64,000 bases of DNA, from NCBI GenBank assembly GCA_023630585.1, contig CM042553.1, forward strand, positions 14,394,520-14,458,519. Reading direction: 5' to 3'. Within the stretch, counting starts at the first letter, position 1, and each line of letters starts with the position of its first letter. Positions 32,926 through 47,900 of the stretch are shown here, in pieces. The position numbers were made by a program, and so were the translations under genes. The DNA comes from Cranoglanis bouderius (taxonomy: Eukaryota; Chordata; Actinopteri; Siluriformes; Cranoglanididae). Below the pieces are notes generated by a model, which worked only from the letters and a program-made list of their open reading frames with translations, had not been told where the DNA came from and did no database searches.

Positions 32926-35900
32926 TTTTCATGCTTAAAGGTTTCCAGCTCTTTTGAAATTGCCTCTTCTCACTGTTAACTCCATAACCATGACTAAATT
33001 TCATTCAGTTAATTAACATGCAGGTGCAGTCAGAGGGTTAATTGCATTTTAGCTAGCTGTGTTGACACAGTCTGCTGCCACCATCAGGGTGAAAGGAAAA
33101 CTTGCAATGTGTTGGCTGGCTGCCCATCATACATTCTCAGCGTATTTGGCCCTGAGGCTGGATTTTGGACATCCCTGCAATTGAGGAAGGGAGATCACAA
33201 TGTGTTAACAAGAATAGTCAAAAGTATCAGTAATAGGCAAAGATAACAGTACACCTGAAAACATCTCGCAAGGCTCCCGTACTCTGTGCTTTGAAAGAGG
33301 TTAAAGATGAACGAATATTGCGCATACATTACAAAAAGAATAGTGACGTGGAGAACAAAAAATGTGGGACGTATTATATAGACTGGAGGACTTGGTATAA
33401 ACACTAACCTGTGCAGTGCTGTGGCCCTACAACACTGACATTTAACACCTCTTTTACTGCTTTAAATGTACTGAGTGCTTCTCATTGCTACATTTCCTTT
33501 CCTTACATCTCTCGTGTATTAGCTCCTCCCTCTGAGGATGTGTGGATAGAGAAATAAAGGTTTGCTTAATGAGATGGCCTTACCTCACTGAAGTGTCACT
33601 TTACAGTGGCATCACTTATTGATGTTGTGTTACACAGTCGTATCGTCTGTCACTGGGCAAAAAAAAACTGCTCAGTGTGCCTGAATCCCTAGAATCAGTT
33701 TAGAATCACTGTGTGATTTGATTGCTTTTCAGGTTGCAGGCTAAAGATCATAGTCCTAAAGAAGTGTTTGGGCATCAGTTAGAACATTAAGCAGTATTAG
33801 GTCAGTGGGTCAAGTTGGTCAGTTTTGCCTCCCATCTGTTCATTTATATTTGTCCAAGACATTATTGAGCCCCTTCTCTGCCAGTTTAATCTCAGCTTGC
33901 TCTGAGTCTAGTCCCATGTCAGTATTTCTCCTTGTTCCTCTGTTTGGCTTGTAGGTGCTGGAGAGTTTTAAGATCATGGATTACAGCTTGTTGCTGGGGC
34001 TGCATAACCTGGACCAGGCTGAGAGGGAGCAGAACACTGACGGCTCTCAGAGCAGCAGTGATGGGAAGAGACCACCAGCCCAGAAAGCCCTCTACTCCAC
34101 TGCCATGGAGTCCATTCAGGGAGCTTCGGCCTGTGGAGAGGACATCGACACAGATGACACGTGAGCACTTGCACTAGACCTTCCAGCCCTTATGCGTTTT
34201 GCATAGGAATGCATCTTTTTAACATTGGAGTATTTTGCTATGTGTAATTATTAAAAAATAAGTCAAAATAGTCTTCTTTTTTCTCCATAAATAAAAACAG
34301 CACATCAGTTGCATAGGTGTTAGTGAACTGATATTAACTGACCCCCAGGAAGCCGGGCCGCCTTCCCCCATCTCACATTAGTAATCTCTTGATTCAAATT
34401 CTTCTCTTGAGACACAACCTCTCTTTCTGTATGGAGAATGTTTTGAGTTCATAATTATGAGAGAAAATCTATCATTGTATATACGACTTACCATTTGACA
34501 AGTATATAGTTAATATCAGCGAATTGTATTTATTAGGGATGTCACCAAAATCTTGAAAATGATCAAAAACAGCACTTTTTTTAGCAGAAGGAGAAAAGTT
34601 TTTTTTAAAAAGAAAGTTTTGACTGAAAAAAGATTAAATTGGCCTACAATAAAGTGCAATTCTAACAGTTTACAGAAACTTTTAATAATGGTAATGATAA
34701 TTAGAAAGAGATTAAAAACGCTGCTTGATCTCCTGTGGCATTCAAATCACAGTGCAGTCAAACTTGTCATGGTACAAACTGGAGTGTGTGGGTTTTACAG
34801 CAACCTCAAAGGGTAAGATGTAGACACTAGAAAGGGCTACACGCACACTTTCTTATTAATTGCTATACATATATTTTTCCTAAAATATGAATAAATAAAT
34901 GAGTGTGCATGTGAACTTCATCTTAACTAAACTAAAACTGACGAACTACAGCTTTTCCCCCACAAATGCCTGTGGTTATCATCAAACACTGTATATATGC
35001 ATACTCCAGTTTCTATCTTAGACAAGCAATTTGTGAATTTGTAAACCCTGACACAAGCTGATGGAATTTGTGATTTTTCTACAACAGAGTCACGTGTTGT
35101 CTATAAACCATTTTCCCCTCAGGATGGGAGGCATCCCGGCAGTGAACAGTAAAGGAGAGCGTCTGTTGCTGTACATTGGCATCATTGACATCCTGCAGTC
35201 TTACAGGTAACACAGTCATTATGTCACATTTTCTGTTTACACTGTCTCTCTCAGGTTTTACTGAGAGCTGCTGTAAATAACTCAGAATTTCACTCAGAGC
35301 TTGCCAATATAATTTACAAGCTGTGTATTTATACAGTTGGGTCTTAAGCTTACTGATGGTGATTTTTGTTTCAGGTTAATAAAGAAATTAGAACACACAT
35401 GGAAAGCTCTTGTTCATGACGGGGTGGGTATTAAAGTTTTTAATCTCCTGCAATTCATACACTATTCAATTCATAAGTTAATTGAATTCTGGGTTACTGT
35501 TTTTGCTACAATGTGGCATCAGTCTGATTAAATTGCAATGTTGCTGCACTGTATGAAGGTTTAATGATTTAGCAGCACACTCTGTCTCGACACTCTGTGG
35601 TCTCTGACCTTGGCCGTAATGCCACCCTCCTTCCTGCATGTATTTATGAAGCTACAAACCCTTTATTTCAGTCACAGGTAGACTAGTGCACTAGTAAATA
35701 CTAGTATAGATTGAGGTTCTCAGACATCTTGCAGCCAGAAACCCATTTAACTGTAAAATAAATTTCATGGACCATTTCAGAACACATTTATAATACAACT
35801 ATTCACATAATAGGTTCTTTATTTAAATGTATAAAATGGATTTATTGGAGCCATGGAGCTTTTTATTCATGAACATTCCATTCACAGAGCACATTAGGTC

Positions 35901-38900
35901 CAAGTTGATATTTATAAGCCTACATATTTCTGAGTTATTGAGGTTCGAATTAAACCCTTTCACGTGATCAGCCAAATAGGCAAATAGCTAAGACTACTAA
36001 ACTACTAAAGACTCAATAATACAATATAATAGCTTTGATAATGGTGGGTTGTGATTTTCACCACTGTAGGAATAATTAAAAAAAAAAAAGAGAAAAAAAA
36101 ACAGACCCCACTTTGACAACCACTGGTATAGATAATAATCAGTACTGGACCTTTTAGCTGAGTTTAGTTTTGCTGTTTTTGTTACAAGGATGGTAGCAAA
36201 GGTATAGAAACAGTTCTTTCTGTCAAAGTCTCTCACACTCAACAACACATATGCACACACATACACATATACAGTCTCACATTCAGCAGTTCTTTATTTA
36301 TAGCTGAGAGTTTCACAGGATCAGCTGTGAGGCTGTGCCACTTCCACAGTATGGCCTGTGACGCATTTGCCTGTGTCTGAACCTGAATGGTTGTCACTTC
36401 ATTTACACCTTAATGAAGCCATTTATCCAGCAGTGGGTGATGAAACTTGTTCGAATCAGATTCAAGTAGATCTTGTATGGATCCAATTTTGTCGTACTCA
36501 TTTGCTGTTGTTTTTTTTTTAGCAAGCTTGCAGACTTCTTTAAAATGGACTGTTAAACTCATGTAGGGTTTAGTCATCTGGCTGGACCATATGTCTGTGA
36601 TGGTGGCAAGGTATTCCACTTGGAGCTCAGCATTAACACTTGTCCTGCACTTATTGTAAAGTTTGGGTATGGCCACCTGAGTAAAATAGGTTTGTGATTG
36701 TATTTTGTATCACTCATCTAGCATGCAAACCATTTTCTGGAAGCCCTTTGTTGTAACGGTGTATAAAGGAACCATGTTTTTAGCAATGTGGAAGGTTATG
36801 GCATCTTTAACTTCTTCGTGCCTTTTAGACGTAGCCTCATACAGCATTATGCATTTGGAATTAACACTTGCTTAGGTTTGGCACAGTATGTGTGGTCTGG
36901 CCCCTTCGTAAGGCACTCTTCATACAATGCTTTATGGTGTTGCTGAAGGTGATGGAAAAGGTTTGATGTGCTGCCTTTCTGCGTTCCAACTTTGACAAGG
37001 CAAGCCCTGCTCAACACATTGTTCTCTTCTATGTCCTCCTTCCTAAACCCAAAATATCTCGAAATAACAGATGATGCTTTAGTTATTCTCACTTCTACCG
37101 CTGATTTTCCCCACTCACTTTCCTCAAAGCGTTTTTTCACACTTTGACCTCACTCAATCAAGGAAACATTCGTCACTGGCTGGCTTTCACTGTACACACT
37201 GGGTGTGTGTGATCTGTGTTGGTGTTTATGACTAAAATGGCTGCTCATACCACGGCTTTATGTGTGATCAGTATCGTATGTGTTCATACCGCGGTATATA
37301 GACATGTAAACTGTGTCTTTCAGCCTTATCAGGAAGTGTGTTCTTCATGCAGATGTTGTCAGAACCTTTCTAGGGATACTAATGATCAGGCTGAGGGAAA
37401 TGTTCAGGTTAATGATGCAGTTAGACTAAGTCAAAAAATTCCAGGTTTCTAACTCTTAGTTATTCTGTTTTTTTTAGGACACAGTGTCTGTTCACCGGCC
37501 TTCTTTCTATGCAGACAGATTCTTCAGATTTATGAGCAGCACAGTATTTCGGAAGAGCACCTGTAAGTCTGCTTCAAAAACTTGATTGATTGCGTGCTGA
37601 TTGATTATACAGTTGTATGATATACAGTCAGGTCAGAGTCATTGGATAGCACTTCACAGTGCAGATGGACACTGACCCAAAGCATACTTCGAAAGCAGCC
37701 CAAGATTTTTTTTTTTTAAGCCGTGGAATGTTCTGCATTAGCCAAGTCTATCACCTGATCTGAAAACAGTTGAGTATGCATTACACTTGCTGAAGGCAAA
37801 AGGAAGACAAACCACCCCAAGAGCAAACAGGAGCTGAAGACACCTGCAATAAAGACTTGGAAGAGCATCACCTGGGAAGAAACCCAGCTTCTGTTGATGT
37901 CTATGGGCTCCGTGGAATTTACAACCATTAAAAATGACAATTTAATTTATGATTGTTAGTTTGTCCAGCTATGTTTGGCCCCTTTAAAATGGGGGTCCAC
38001 ATTTAAAAAGTACTGAACACCTGCACATTCATGCAGTTATCTATTCAGCCAATCATGTGGCAGCAGTCCAATGCAAAAAAATATGCAGATACAGGTGTTC
38101 AGTTAACTTACAAAAAAATATCAGAATGGGAAAAAGTGTGATGGTATCAACATCCATGCCACTATCAAAGTCACAGAGATCACACTTTTTCTTCTTTCTG
38201 ATGTTTGATGTGTACATTAACTGAAGCTCTTGACCTGTATCTGCATGATTTTTTTTTTTTGCATTGAGCTGCTGCCACATGATTGGCTGATTAGAGCTTT
38301 AAAGTCATAACAGCTCCTGTTTCTGTTCTCAGCCTTGAAGTCCTCCCCCTCAAAGCGTGGTCGCGGAGGCCTGGCTGTGCTCAAATACTCAGGGCCTGGA
38401 GCTGCGTGGTCAATCAGCCAGCTTCCCTCTGAGAGAGACGACAGCATTTATGACCTGCGAGGGGCCCGCAGCTTCCCCACGCTGGAGGACGAAGGTAAAC
38501 GACCATGTTTTCAACCACGCATGGAAATACCTGCTTATTCTAGTTGGTGTCAGAACTCTAAGGCATGTGCTCTACACTTACAGCATGGAGCCTCAGTACT
38601 AGTGTTTAGAAAACCTGTCTGAATGGGGGTTTGTGTTTTGTTAAGGGAGTGGTTTGAAATGACGTGAGTTTTGAATGGACACTTTTTTACTTTAACACAG
38701 ACCCAATGTTTGGGAGCATTTTTTTTCCTACAGATTTACAGATGTTTTAACAATTTAACATTATAGTTGACTTCTTAATGTTTCTGTAAGAATTTCAATT
38801 TGTCTGATTTGTTTTTAAGATTATTGAATAAACAAGATGAATAAACAACTGTTCTTTGACTGTGTCTGTCTGTCTGTCTCTCTCTCTCTCTCAGGACGCT

Positions 38901-41900
38901 CAGATGTGCTTCCCTGCACGCCTCCATCGTTTGAAGATGCCACCACAGCCTCCATCGCCACCACACTCTCCTCCACCACCTCTCTCTCCATTCCCGAGCG
39001 CTCCCCATCTGACACCTCTGAGCACCCCCGCTACAGGTAACCCACACACACACACACTGTCTTTCTAGCTGTCACAGCTGGGCCTGTTATAATGCTGTTT
39101 CTGTTTTCTCTCACAGGAGACACACCCAGTCCAGCCAAGACGGAACGTAAGTTGTTTTGACTCGGTTTCATTCCATTTCATTTATTTACACAGACAGAAG
39201 CAACATTTTCATCTGTTACACTCCGTTTTCTATTCTCTTTAGTTATTGAATGGCACTTTGTTGAATGTTGGCACCCTCTGCTGGTGTGATTGTAGGACTC
39301 AGGAGGAAGATCAGCAGACCATCACAGTAGAGGTGGAGTTGAAGAGACAAGACAGCGAGCCTACACTCATAGCACCACAACCTTCTCCAGAGACAAAGTA
39401 ATTATTGTTGTAACAGCCTTTGCATAACAAAATGGATGTTTTATATTTGTTTAATGGCTAGTAGAAAACATATGATTCTGTGTGCAAAATGTCTGCAAAA
39501 ACATACATGAACTTGATTTTAAATATTAGAAAATCAAAGTAAAAATAAAACCACCATTGTCATTTGAACCACCCAAATTTGCAGCACAGAAAAACATTGT
39601 TGACTCAATGAAGATTTTTAACATCTTCAGTGGTTAATGTATGATATTTACAGCCACAGTCTGAAAAAGATTTTTCCCTGATTTTCTACCTAAATTATCT
39701 TTTTTAAATTCCCTCCCACCAGTCAGGTGTCCCCATCATACACCAGCTGCCAACCAGGGAGGGCAATCCAGCAGTTACACAGCCTGTGCAATGGCCTTAA
39801 CACACCACCACTCTCACTATCTGTCATATACTGTAACTAGAACACAAAGACTCATTTAGCATTGGACTACCCTGATTTGACTGCTCAGTCTGTGTCTTGG
39901 TGGAGTCACGCTGTCCTTATATGCTGGTTAAAAGGGTCTGATTTGATGACTGTTTGATGATTGAACTTGGAAGTATATATATATTTTTTTAATGTCACAT
40001 CTGTCATGGTGTGAAGCGGTTGGTTAAAAGTGCGTAGTGACGTTTTTGGGCTGTGTCAGTGGAGGAAGGTCATTGTCAGTGTGCGGCCATATGGGTTAAG
40101 GGGAAAGAAGGAGTTGTAGGAGAGGGGAATTAGCCATCTGCCTGATCTGCCCCTTCTAGCTCTTCTCACCTGTTGTTGCTTGGTCTTGTGGGAAATATTA
40201 AGTCTTTGATTAATTAGTTTAAGGAGGTCTGGTTTGCGTTTTGCCGATGCTTATATAGATTATAATTGTAAATAAAAACTAAAATATACAGTGTGTATGC
40301 GTATGTGTGTATATATTGTATACCAGTACAAAACATATACATCCATGATCCTAGGTATAGTTTTTCTAGTGTAGTCTATGAGTGACCTTAGGGTGTCTTC
40401 ACACTTGATTTTATTTAAGTTTTTTTTTTTTTTAAACTGTAACCATAAAAATGCTCTTATTGGTATCAGCTAACTAACTGTCATAGTTTGCTATCTAGAT
40501 TAGATTCGTTATTGTCAGTAATGAAGTTTAAATAAAGATTGGTTTAACTTTTGGTTGTTTGCCTTCTGTAGCTTTTTAGAGGCAGAAAATCGAGAGAGTA
40601 GCTGCTTGTGCAACTTGACTGTATTCAGCAAGAGTTAAATTGGGACATCACATTGCAACTGGTTAAGTTTAGTTATGTTTCAGTGTTTTGAACATTGGCA
40701 ATGAAATCTTTTTGAATTCAACGTCATAAGTCTGCTTATATTCATTCATTAACAAGACTCATTTTTCATCAATGCACTGTCCTCTGTTTTATTTTTTTTC
40801 ATTTGTCATTAAATGTGGAACCGGATTGGTTGAGAGATTAAAAAAAAACACGTTGTGGTCAGTGCTTTTCAAAAGTGTCATCCCCCCCTCTTATTTTTTG
40901 GAAGTAGTCTTATTGAATGCAAAGTTGTTGGTTTTTTTTCTTTTTCCCTCTTGCTTCCTCATCTCACTGTAACAGTGAAGAACCGGAGCTCCATGCTGAA
41001 GCTTCTTGTTCCACAGTTCCTGCAAGTCCTAAAATAGTGGTGGACTCAGACTGCACTAGTCAAGCCTCTGGCTGCCCCAGCCACTCCTCTGTAGACGAGG
41101 ATGATGATGTGCCAATCACTGATATCTACTTTGTAAGTATCCTTTAGTCATAGTATGCTCTGATTCATGTATTTCATTGGAGAATCTATATTCAGTATTT
41201 AGAGCTTACACCCCATGGAAATTGTTGGCTTTTTTGGCATATTTGGACATGCAAACATTTGATCTTCTGTGAAACAGTGCCTGTTAATGAAGTTGATATC
41301 CTTGAACAAAACCACAAGGAAAATTATCTTTTTCAATCATTTATTCAACAGAAATATCAATAGATGTGATATTCTTCTGTGGAAAAAGTAAGTACACCCT
41401 CAGAAGCTACAACCCCAATTCCAAAGAAGTTGGGATGCTGTGTAAAATGTAAATAAAAACAGAATACAATGATTTGCAAATCTCATAAACCCATATGTTA
41501 TTCACAATAGAACACAGAAAACATATCAAATGTTTAAACTGAGAAAAGTGTACCATTTAAAGACAAAAATAAGGTAATTTTAAATTTGATTCATGTCTCA
41601 AAAAAGTTGGGACAGGGGCAACAAAAGGCTGGAAAAGTAAGTGTTACTAAAAAGAAACAGCTGGAGGTTAATTGACAACAGGTCAGTAACATGACTGGGT
41701 ATAAAAAGAGTATCTTAGAGTCTTTCAGAAGTAAAGATGGGCAGAGGTTCACCAATCTGCGAAAAACTGCATCTACAATTTGTGGAACAATTATAGAATA
41801 ATGTTCCTCAACATAAAATTGCGAAGACTATGAATATCTCATCATCTGCAGAACATAATATCGTCAAAAGATTCCAAGTACCTGGAGAAATCTCTGTGTG

Positions 41901-44900
41901 CAAGGGACAAGGGTGAAAATCAATATTACATGCCCGTGATCTTCGGGCCCTCAGGCGGCACTGCATTTAAACAGGCATGATTCTGTGATGGAAATCACTG
42001 CATGGGCTCAGAAACACCTCCAGAACTCATTGTCTGTGAACTCAGTTTGCCGTGCCATCCACAAATGCTGGTTAAAGCTCTATCATGCAAAGAAGAAGCC
42101 ATATTTGAACATGATCCAGAAACGCCGCCATCTTCTCTGGGTCAAAGCTCATTTAAAATGGACTAAGGCAAAGTGGAAAACTGTTCTGTGGTTAGACTAA
42201 TTGAAATTTGAAATTCTTTTTGGAAACCAAGGACGCCGCATCCTCTAGACTAAAGAGGAGAGGGACCATCCGGCTTTTGTAAGCACTCAGTTCAAAAGCC
42301 TGCAGTTCTGCAGCATTAGTGCCTATGGAATAGGTAGCTTGCACATCTGGAAAGGCACCATCAATGCTGAAAGTTATATACAGGTTTTAGAGCAACATAT
42401 GCTTCCATCCAGATTCCATCCCATCTTTACTTCTGAGAGACTCTGCCTCTCTAAGATACTCTTTTTTTTTATACCCAATCATGTTACTGACCTGTTGCCA
42501 ATTAACCTAATTAGTTGCAAATTGTTCCTCCAGCTGTGTCTTTTTAGTAACACTTACTTTTCCAGCCTTATGTTGCCCCTGTCCCAACTTTTTTGAGATG
42601 TGTTGTGGCCATGAAATTCAAAATTACCTTATGTTTTTTTCTTAAAATGGTACATTTCCTCAGTTTTCCTTAAACATATTAAATGTTTTCTGTGTTCTGT
42701 TGTCAATAACATGGGTTTATGAGATTTGCAAATCATTGCATTCTGTTTTTATTTACATTTTACACAGCATCCCAACTTTTTTGGAATTGGGGTTGTAGTA
42801 TTGCCTCCTTTAGCAGAAATAACTTCTTGTAGGCGTTTTGCATAATTGTCCACCAGTCTCTAACATCAGCTTGCTGGAATTTGTGACCACTCCATGCAAT
42901 ATTCTTTCAATTGCAAGATGATTGAGGGTTTTCTTGCATGTACTGCCTGTATCAAATCCCCCCACAACATTTCAATGGGATTCAAATCTGGGCTTTGACC
43001 AGGCCATTCCATAACCCTCCATTTCTTCTTTTGGAGCCATTCCTTGGTGGTTTTGCTAGTGTGCTTAGGATCATTATCCTGTTGAAAGGTCCACTTGTTT
43101 AAAGGCAGTGAAGCAATCACAAACCATAACATTTCCACCACCATGCTTCACAGTTGGTATGAGGTGCTTCTCCTGGAAAGCTGTTTTTGGTCAGCGCCAA
43201 ACATGTCTGCTGTTACTGTGGCCAAACAACTATATCGCTGATTCATCTGTCCAGAGCACATTATTCCAAAAGGCCTGGTCTTTGCCTATATGCTAATTGG
43301 CAAACTGTAGTCTTGCTTTAATTTTCTTTTTAGAGAGCAAAGGCTTTTTCCTGACATGCCTCCCATGCAGGTCAAATTTGTGCAGTATCTTTCTGATTGT
43401 AGAAGCATATACCCAACAGTTGCAAGACTTACTAGCAGATCCTGTGATGAAAGTTTGGGGTTCTTGGAGACTTCTTTTTGCATCAAACGGTCTGGTCTTG
43501 GGCTGAATTTGCTGGGACGGCCAGTCTTAGACTCTGCGTCGTTTGTAGATTATTTTCCTTACAGTGGAATGATTCAAATGGTATTTCAAATAATTTGGAG
43601 ATCTTTTTAAATCCCTTGCCAGACTCGTATGCATCCACAACCTATTTTCTGAAGGCCTTCCAGAACTTTTTAGATCTTTGCATGACACCACACCTCAATA
43701 GCAAAGGGAACACCAGACACTAGATATGAGAGGGTTATAAATAAAACCGGTTCCACCTGCACACCCTAAGCAGGTTCTAATCACTGGCACCCAATCTTGT
43801 GAAAATTACTACAAAATGTCAATTTTATGTGTCATTTGATAGAGTGCATCAACTTCATTAATAGGCACTGTTTCAAAGAGGATCAAATGTTTGCTTGTCC
43901 AAATATGTCAAAAAAGCCAACAGTTTCCATGGGGTGTACTTATTTTTTCACATGACTGTATAAGAGAACGCAGCCATGTTTATTGGATCCATGACATGAT
44001 TGGAGGTGATGTGAATCTGTGCAGTCTGCAGAATCGCTGGTGTGAGGCGCGGGTGTTGTTAGCCTGGTGAGAAACCAGTGTGAGAGTGTGGTGTGTTTAA
44101 CAGAATACTGTTTCCCCTGCAGTGTGTTAAAGCCAGACGAGGAACAGTTCTGCACCCAAAAAATATAGAGCAGGAAATATTATTGCAAAGTAATGAATAG
44201 TGTTATGATTAAAATTACACTATTAAAAGAATAGTAATGGAAGTATATCTCATCCAGTATCGGTTTTTTAAACATGTACACAAATTTGAAATAACTGTAG
44301 TTTTGTAAATTATTAGGGATTTAGTCTGATACACATTGAAGCTCAGACTGATTTCAAGATGGCGCCCCTCTACCTGGTCAAGTTTGTTCCTTTTTATAGT
44401 CAGCACCAGAATTATTGGCACCGTTGGTAAACATGCTTCAATTACATTTTGTTGATGAGAATTTCTGTGGGTGCCAATAATTGTGACACATGGATGTGTT
44501 AACCTAAAATATATTTTTGTAAGGGTTTATAATTTTCTTATAATGAATTTACTTTGATTAAAGGTTAGATTTCTCTCGGTGCAAAATTAAGCCAATAAAC
44601 CACAAGGATGTGTGGTCATAACTGTTTTAACCATCTTTAACAAGTGTGCCAATACAACACACAGTACATTAAAGCACATAGTGTATGCATTTATATTTTC
44701 AGAAAGGAATCTGAATCAGGGACATTTCCATTACTTGTTCTACATTAGCTTCATTAGCCCAGTGCAAAACTGAAAAAGGACACAAAACACGTCTTGGGTA
44801 ATCAGTTACATTTGAGCTCAGGAGAAAATCGTGTAAATGCAGGGTTTTTTTTGCTGAATTCTTTTTTGATGTTATATCAAATTGTGTGTTCCCCCTCTGG

Positions 44901-47900
44901 CTTGGAAACCTACAAGTTAGTAATGAACACGATTCATCCAGATAGTTATTTTAATTTTAATTTCATTCTCAGTGTCCAGAGTGATGTGTTATGCTGCCTG
45001 GTCTAAACTGCATGTGACTGGTGCGGTTTTGTTCCCTGCTGCATACCTTCATCAGATTTTCTACAGTGTGCTGTAACCTCTGCATGAAAATGCAACATTT
45101 CGCCTCATTTTAGTGCCTGGTTTCAGACTGGCTCAGATGTTTATTTTTTACTGCGTGTGTGTCTTAAGACCTCTCACTGCATAATAACCAAAGCAGCAAG
45201 GATGTCATTGAAAACACTCATCCCTGTTGCTAAGAAGTAAAACTGTCACCATCAGCTTGTTTGTAATCACATCGTCAGTCTACTGCTGTGTGCATGACTC
45301 AAGCTGCTTCTTCATCACTGAAGGAAATGGGTTCTAGAAAAATAACTGAATAGTGGGAAATTATGTAAGGAATATAACACCCTTATAGCATGCTATTATA
45401 GGAAAATAATTTGTGGTATGAAGCTACTATTCCCATCACAAAGGTGATTATTGTCCAATAACAGTATGTTGTATGTTGTGTTGTATTCCTCTTATACCAC
45501 AACAATTTGCCTTCCTCTAGTTAATAAGAATAAAAATGCAGCTTGTCATGTTACAGATTAACCGTAAATCGTAAACTTCTCTGTCCTGACGACTTTCCTG
45601 TGACAAAAAAAATTTGGTTACAGATTTTCCTGTGATTGTTACAAAGCTGACACTGGAGACTCCTTCCAAAAAAAATTTTTTCCTTCCATTGAATTAATGT
45701 CTCTTCACAGAAAACCTCACTAAATCAATGATTACACATCTTTTTAATGTGTTTATATGGAATATCCATCATACAAGTCCCTGTGTAAGTTGTTAACTTA
45801 CAGTATCATATTAGAACGAGGGCATTACTATAAACCTTGCAGCTGGAACTACTGTCAGAGCTGAAATTAATCAACACTTTCTGACCAATCAGATTTGAGA
45901 ACTCAGCAGTACTGTGGTATAAAATAACTTAACCCTGTGCTGAATGTTGGAGTTAGGAGCAAGCCAAACAGTTGAACCTGACTGCGTTTCATAATTAACA
46001 TCCATCCACTTGCAGCTTATATCAGCTACCCTGTGTCACCTGTTCATTTATGTATTTGTTTCTCTCAGTTCCTCTCTTTTCCCTTCTACTTCTCTCTCTA
46101 CATGACTGCATGATCAGATATCATTTTTAACATTTGCATCTATCTCTGTCACACCTTTTCTACACTGTTGTTTATCTTTTTGACCATTTATTTCCTTATT
46201 TGTCTGCTAATTTTTTTATTCATATCCATTCACCCTTAACTCTCTCTCTCTCTCTCACTCTCACTCTTCACCTGTTTACTCTAAGTTGGCTGATGGCAGC
46301 TGTTTTGTCTGCCAGACCATTACACACAACAGGAGGCTAACTCCAGGCCACAGTGTAAGTCTTGGTAGTGAACTAGCCTGCTGTGGAGCATTGTGACTGT
46401 AGTGCTGTCGTAATAGAGAAATTAGTCACACACACACACACACATCCTGCTGGCATGTTTAGCCTCTTTAAAAACGTGAAAAGCCAGAATGCAAACTTGG
46501 CCACCACTACCTTTTCCACTTCCCATTTCATTAGCGCAGCTCCGGTTCCCTCTTCTGCAGCCTGCTACCCTTCTTCCTGTTTTTATTACTAACTGCTTTT
46601 ATACAGTAGATTCGAGGCTTAGGGTTTTAACAAGCAAAAATTTAAATTGACTAATTGTGTGCACAAGTCCAAAGTAATATAAAAACACTCCAAAACTGAA
46701 TAAAATTCAAAATGAAAAATCTGCTTTTAATAGGACATGACATAAAACAAACAAAAATACAAAATGCTTTCAGTCGGTTAGACAAACCATAATCCTAAGC
46801 GCAATCCCACTTATACATTAAAACGGTATCGGTATTTTTATTTTTTATTAATCATTATCAAAATACAAGTGCTCCAGAATGTGTAATTATAAATGATTCT
46901 ACATTATATGCTTATATATTTCCACATTATAACTAATTATTGTAGAATAATGCATTTTTAATATGAATGGCCTAGGAACATATATACACATAAAAATGTA
47001 AAGAAGTTGCATGCATGAATATGCAAATTAGGAACCATCTATCAAATAGCTAGCTTGCATTTGTCACAGCTAAACACGAGTGAGATTTCAGTACCCGAGT
47101 CTTGATTCTCATCGTTATTTCCACATCGATTTATTTACTAGCAGACAAACCAGCCATTTACCTTTATTCTTACTTTCTAATAATTAGCATATTGTTCAAG
47201 GTATCGAGACTATTTTGTAACATTTTGCCAACACTTTTCAGATCAGTTTTTATCGTATTGAGCTTTTCTTAAAAGCGAAATTGTGAATTTGTCGTGGTGT
47301 TAAAACCCAAGCACTAATCCAAAATCACGTTTTTGAGTTTTAATGGTTTTTTTAACGTAATTCTTTCTTTCATCACTGTGTTTGTCTCAAACTTTCACCT
47401 CCTGCACTGTCTTCTATTTCTCTCTCACGTCTCGGCTCTGTTGCTTTCTCATGCCGGCTGCTGCGCTCTGTCCGCTACCTAAAGCAGCCTCCGGAGGAGA
47501 GGAGCTGGGTTTATTCTCCTCTGCACTACGCTACAGAGTCTAGGACTCTGCCCACAGGGGATGAGGACAGCGATACCGTAAGTGACCGTTGGTGGCAGAG
47601 GTGCCTGGGATGTCTGATTTGGATATTTGGCAGCTTAAACACTCTTGTTGTGTCAATCGTTATTTCACAATCCTTCATGATCGATTCATCATAGCTGTTT
47701 TGTTTATTTCTGTAGATTTTAATACAGTGGTGTCATCTGCATGGAGAGGGTTCAGGTGTTTGTGTGTTTGTACTTCCTGTGCATGCTTGTACTCTTGGTT
47801 TTTACAATCATATTTCTGTGTATTTGATCAGTTGAAAGCACAAATACCTTTAATTTACAGCATGATGTATTGTGTACAGTTTGGCAACAGCTGCTCTCAT

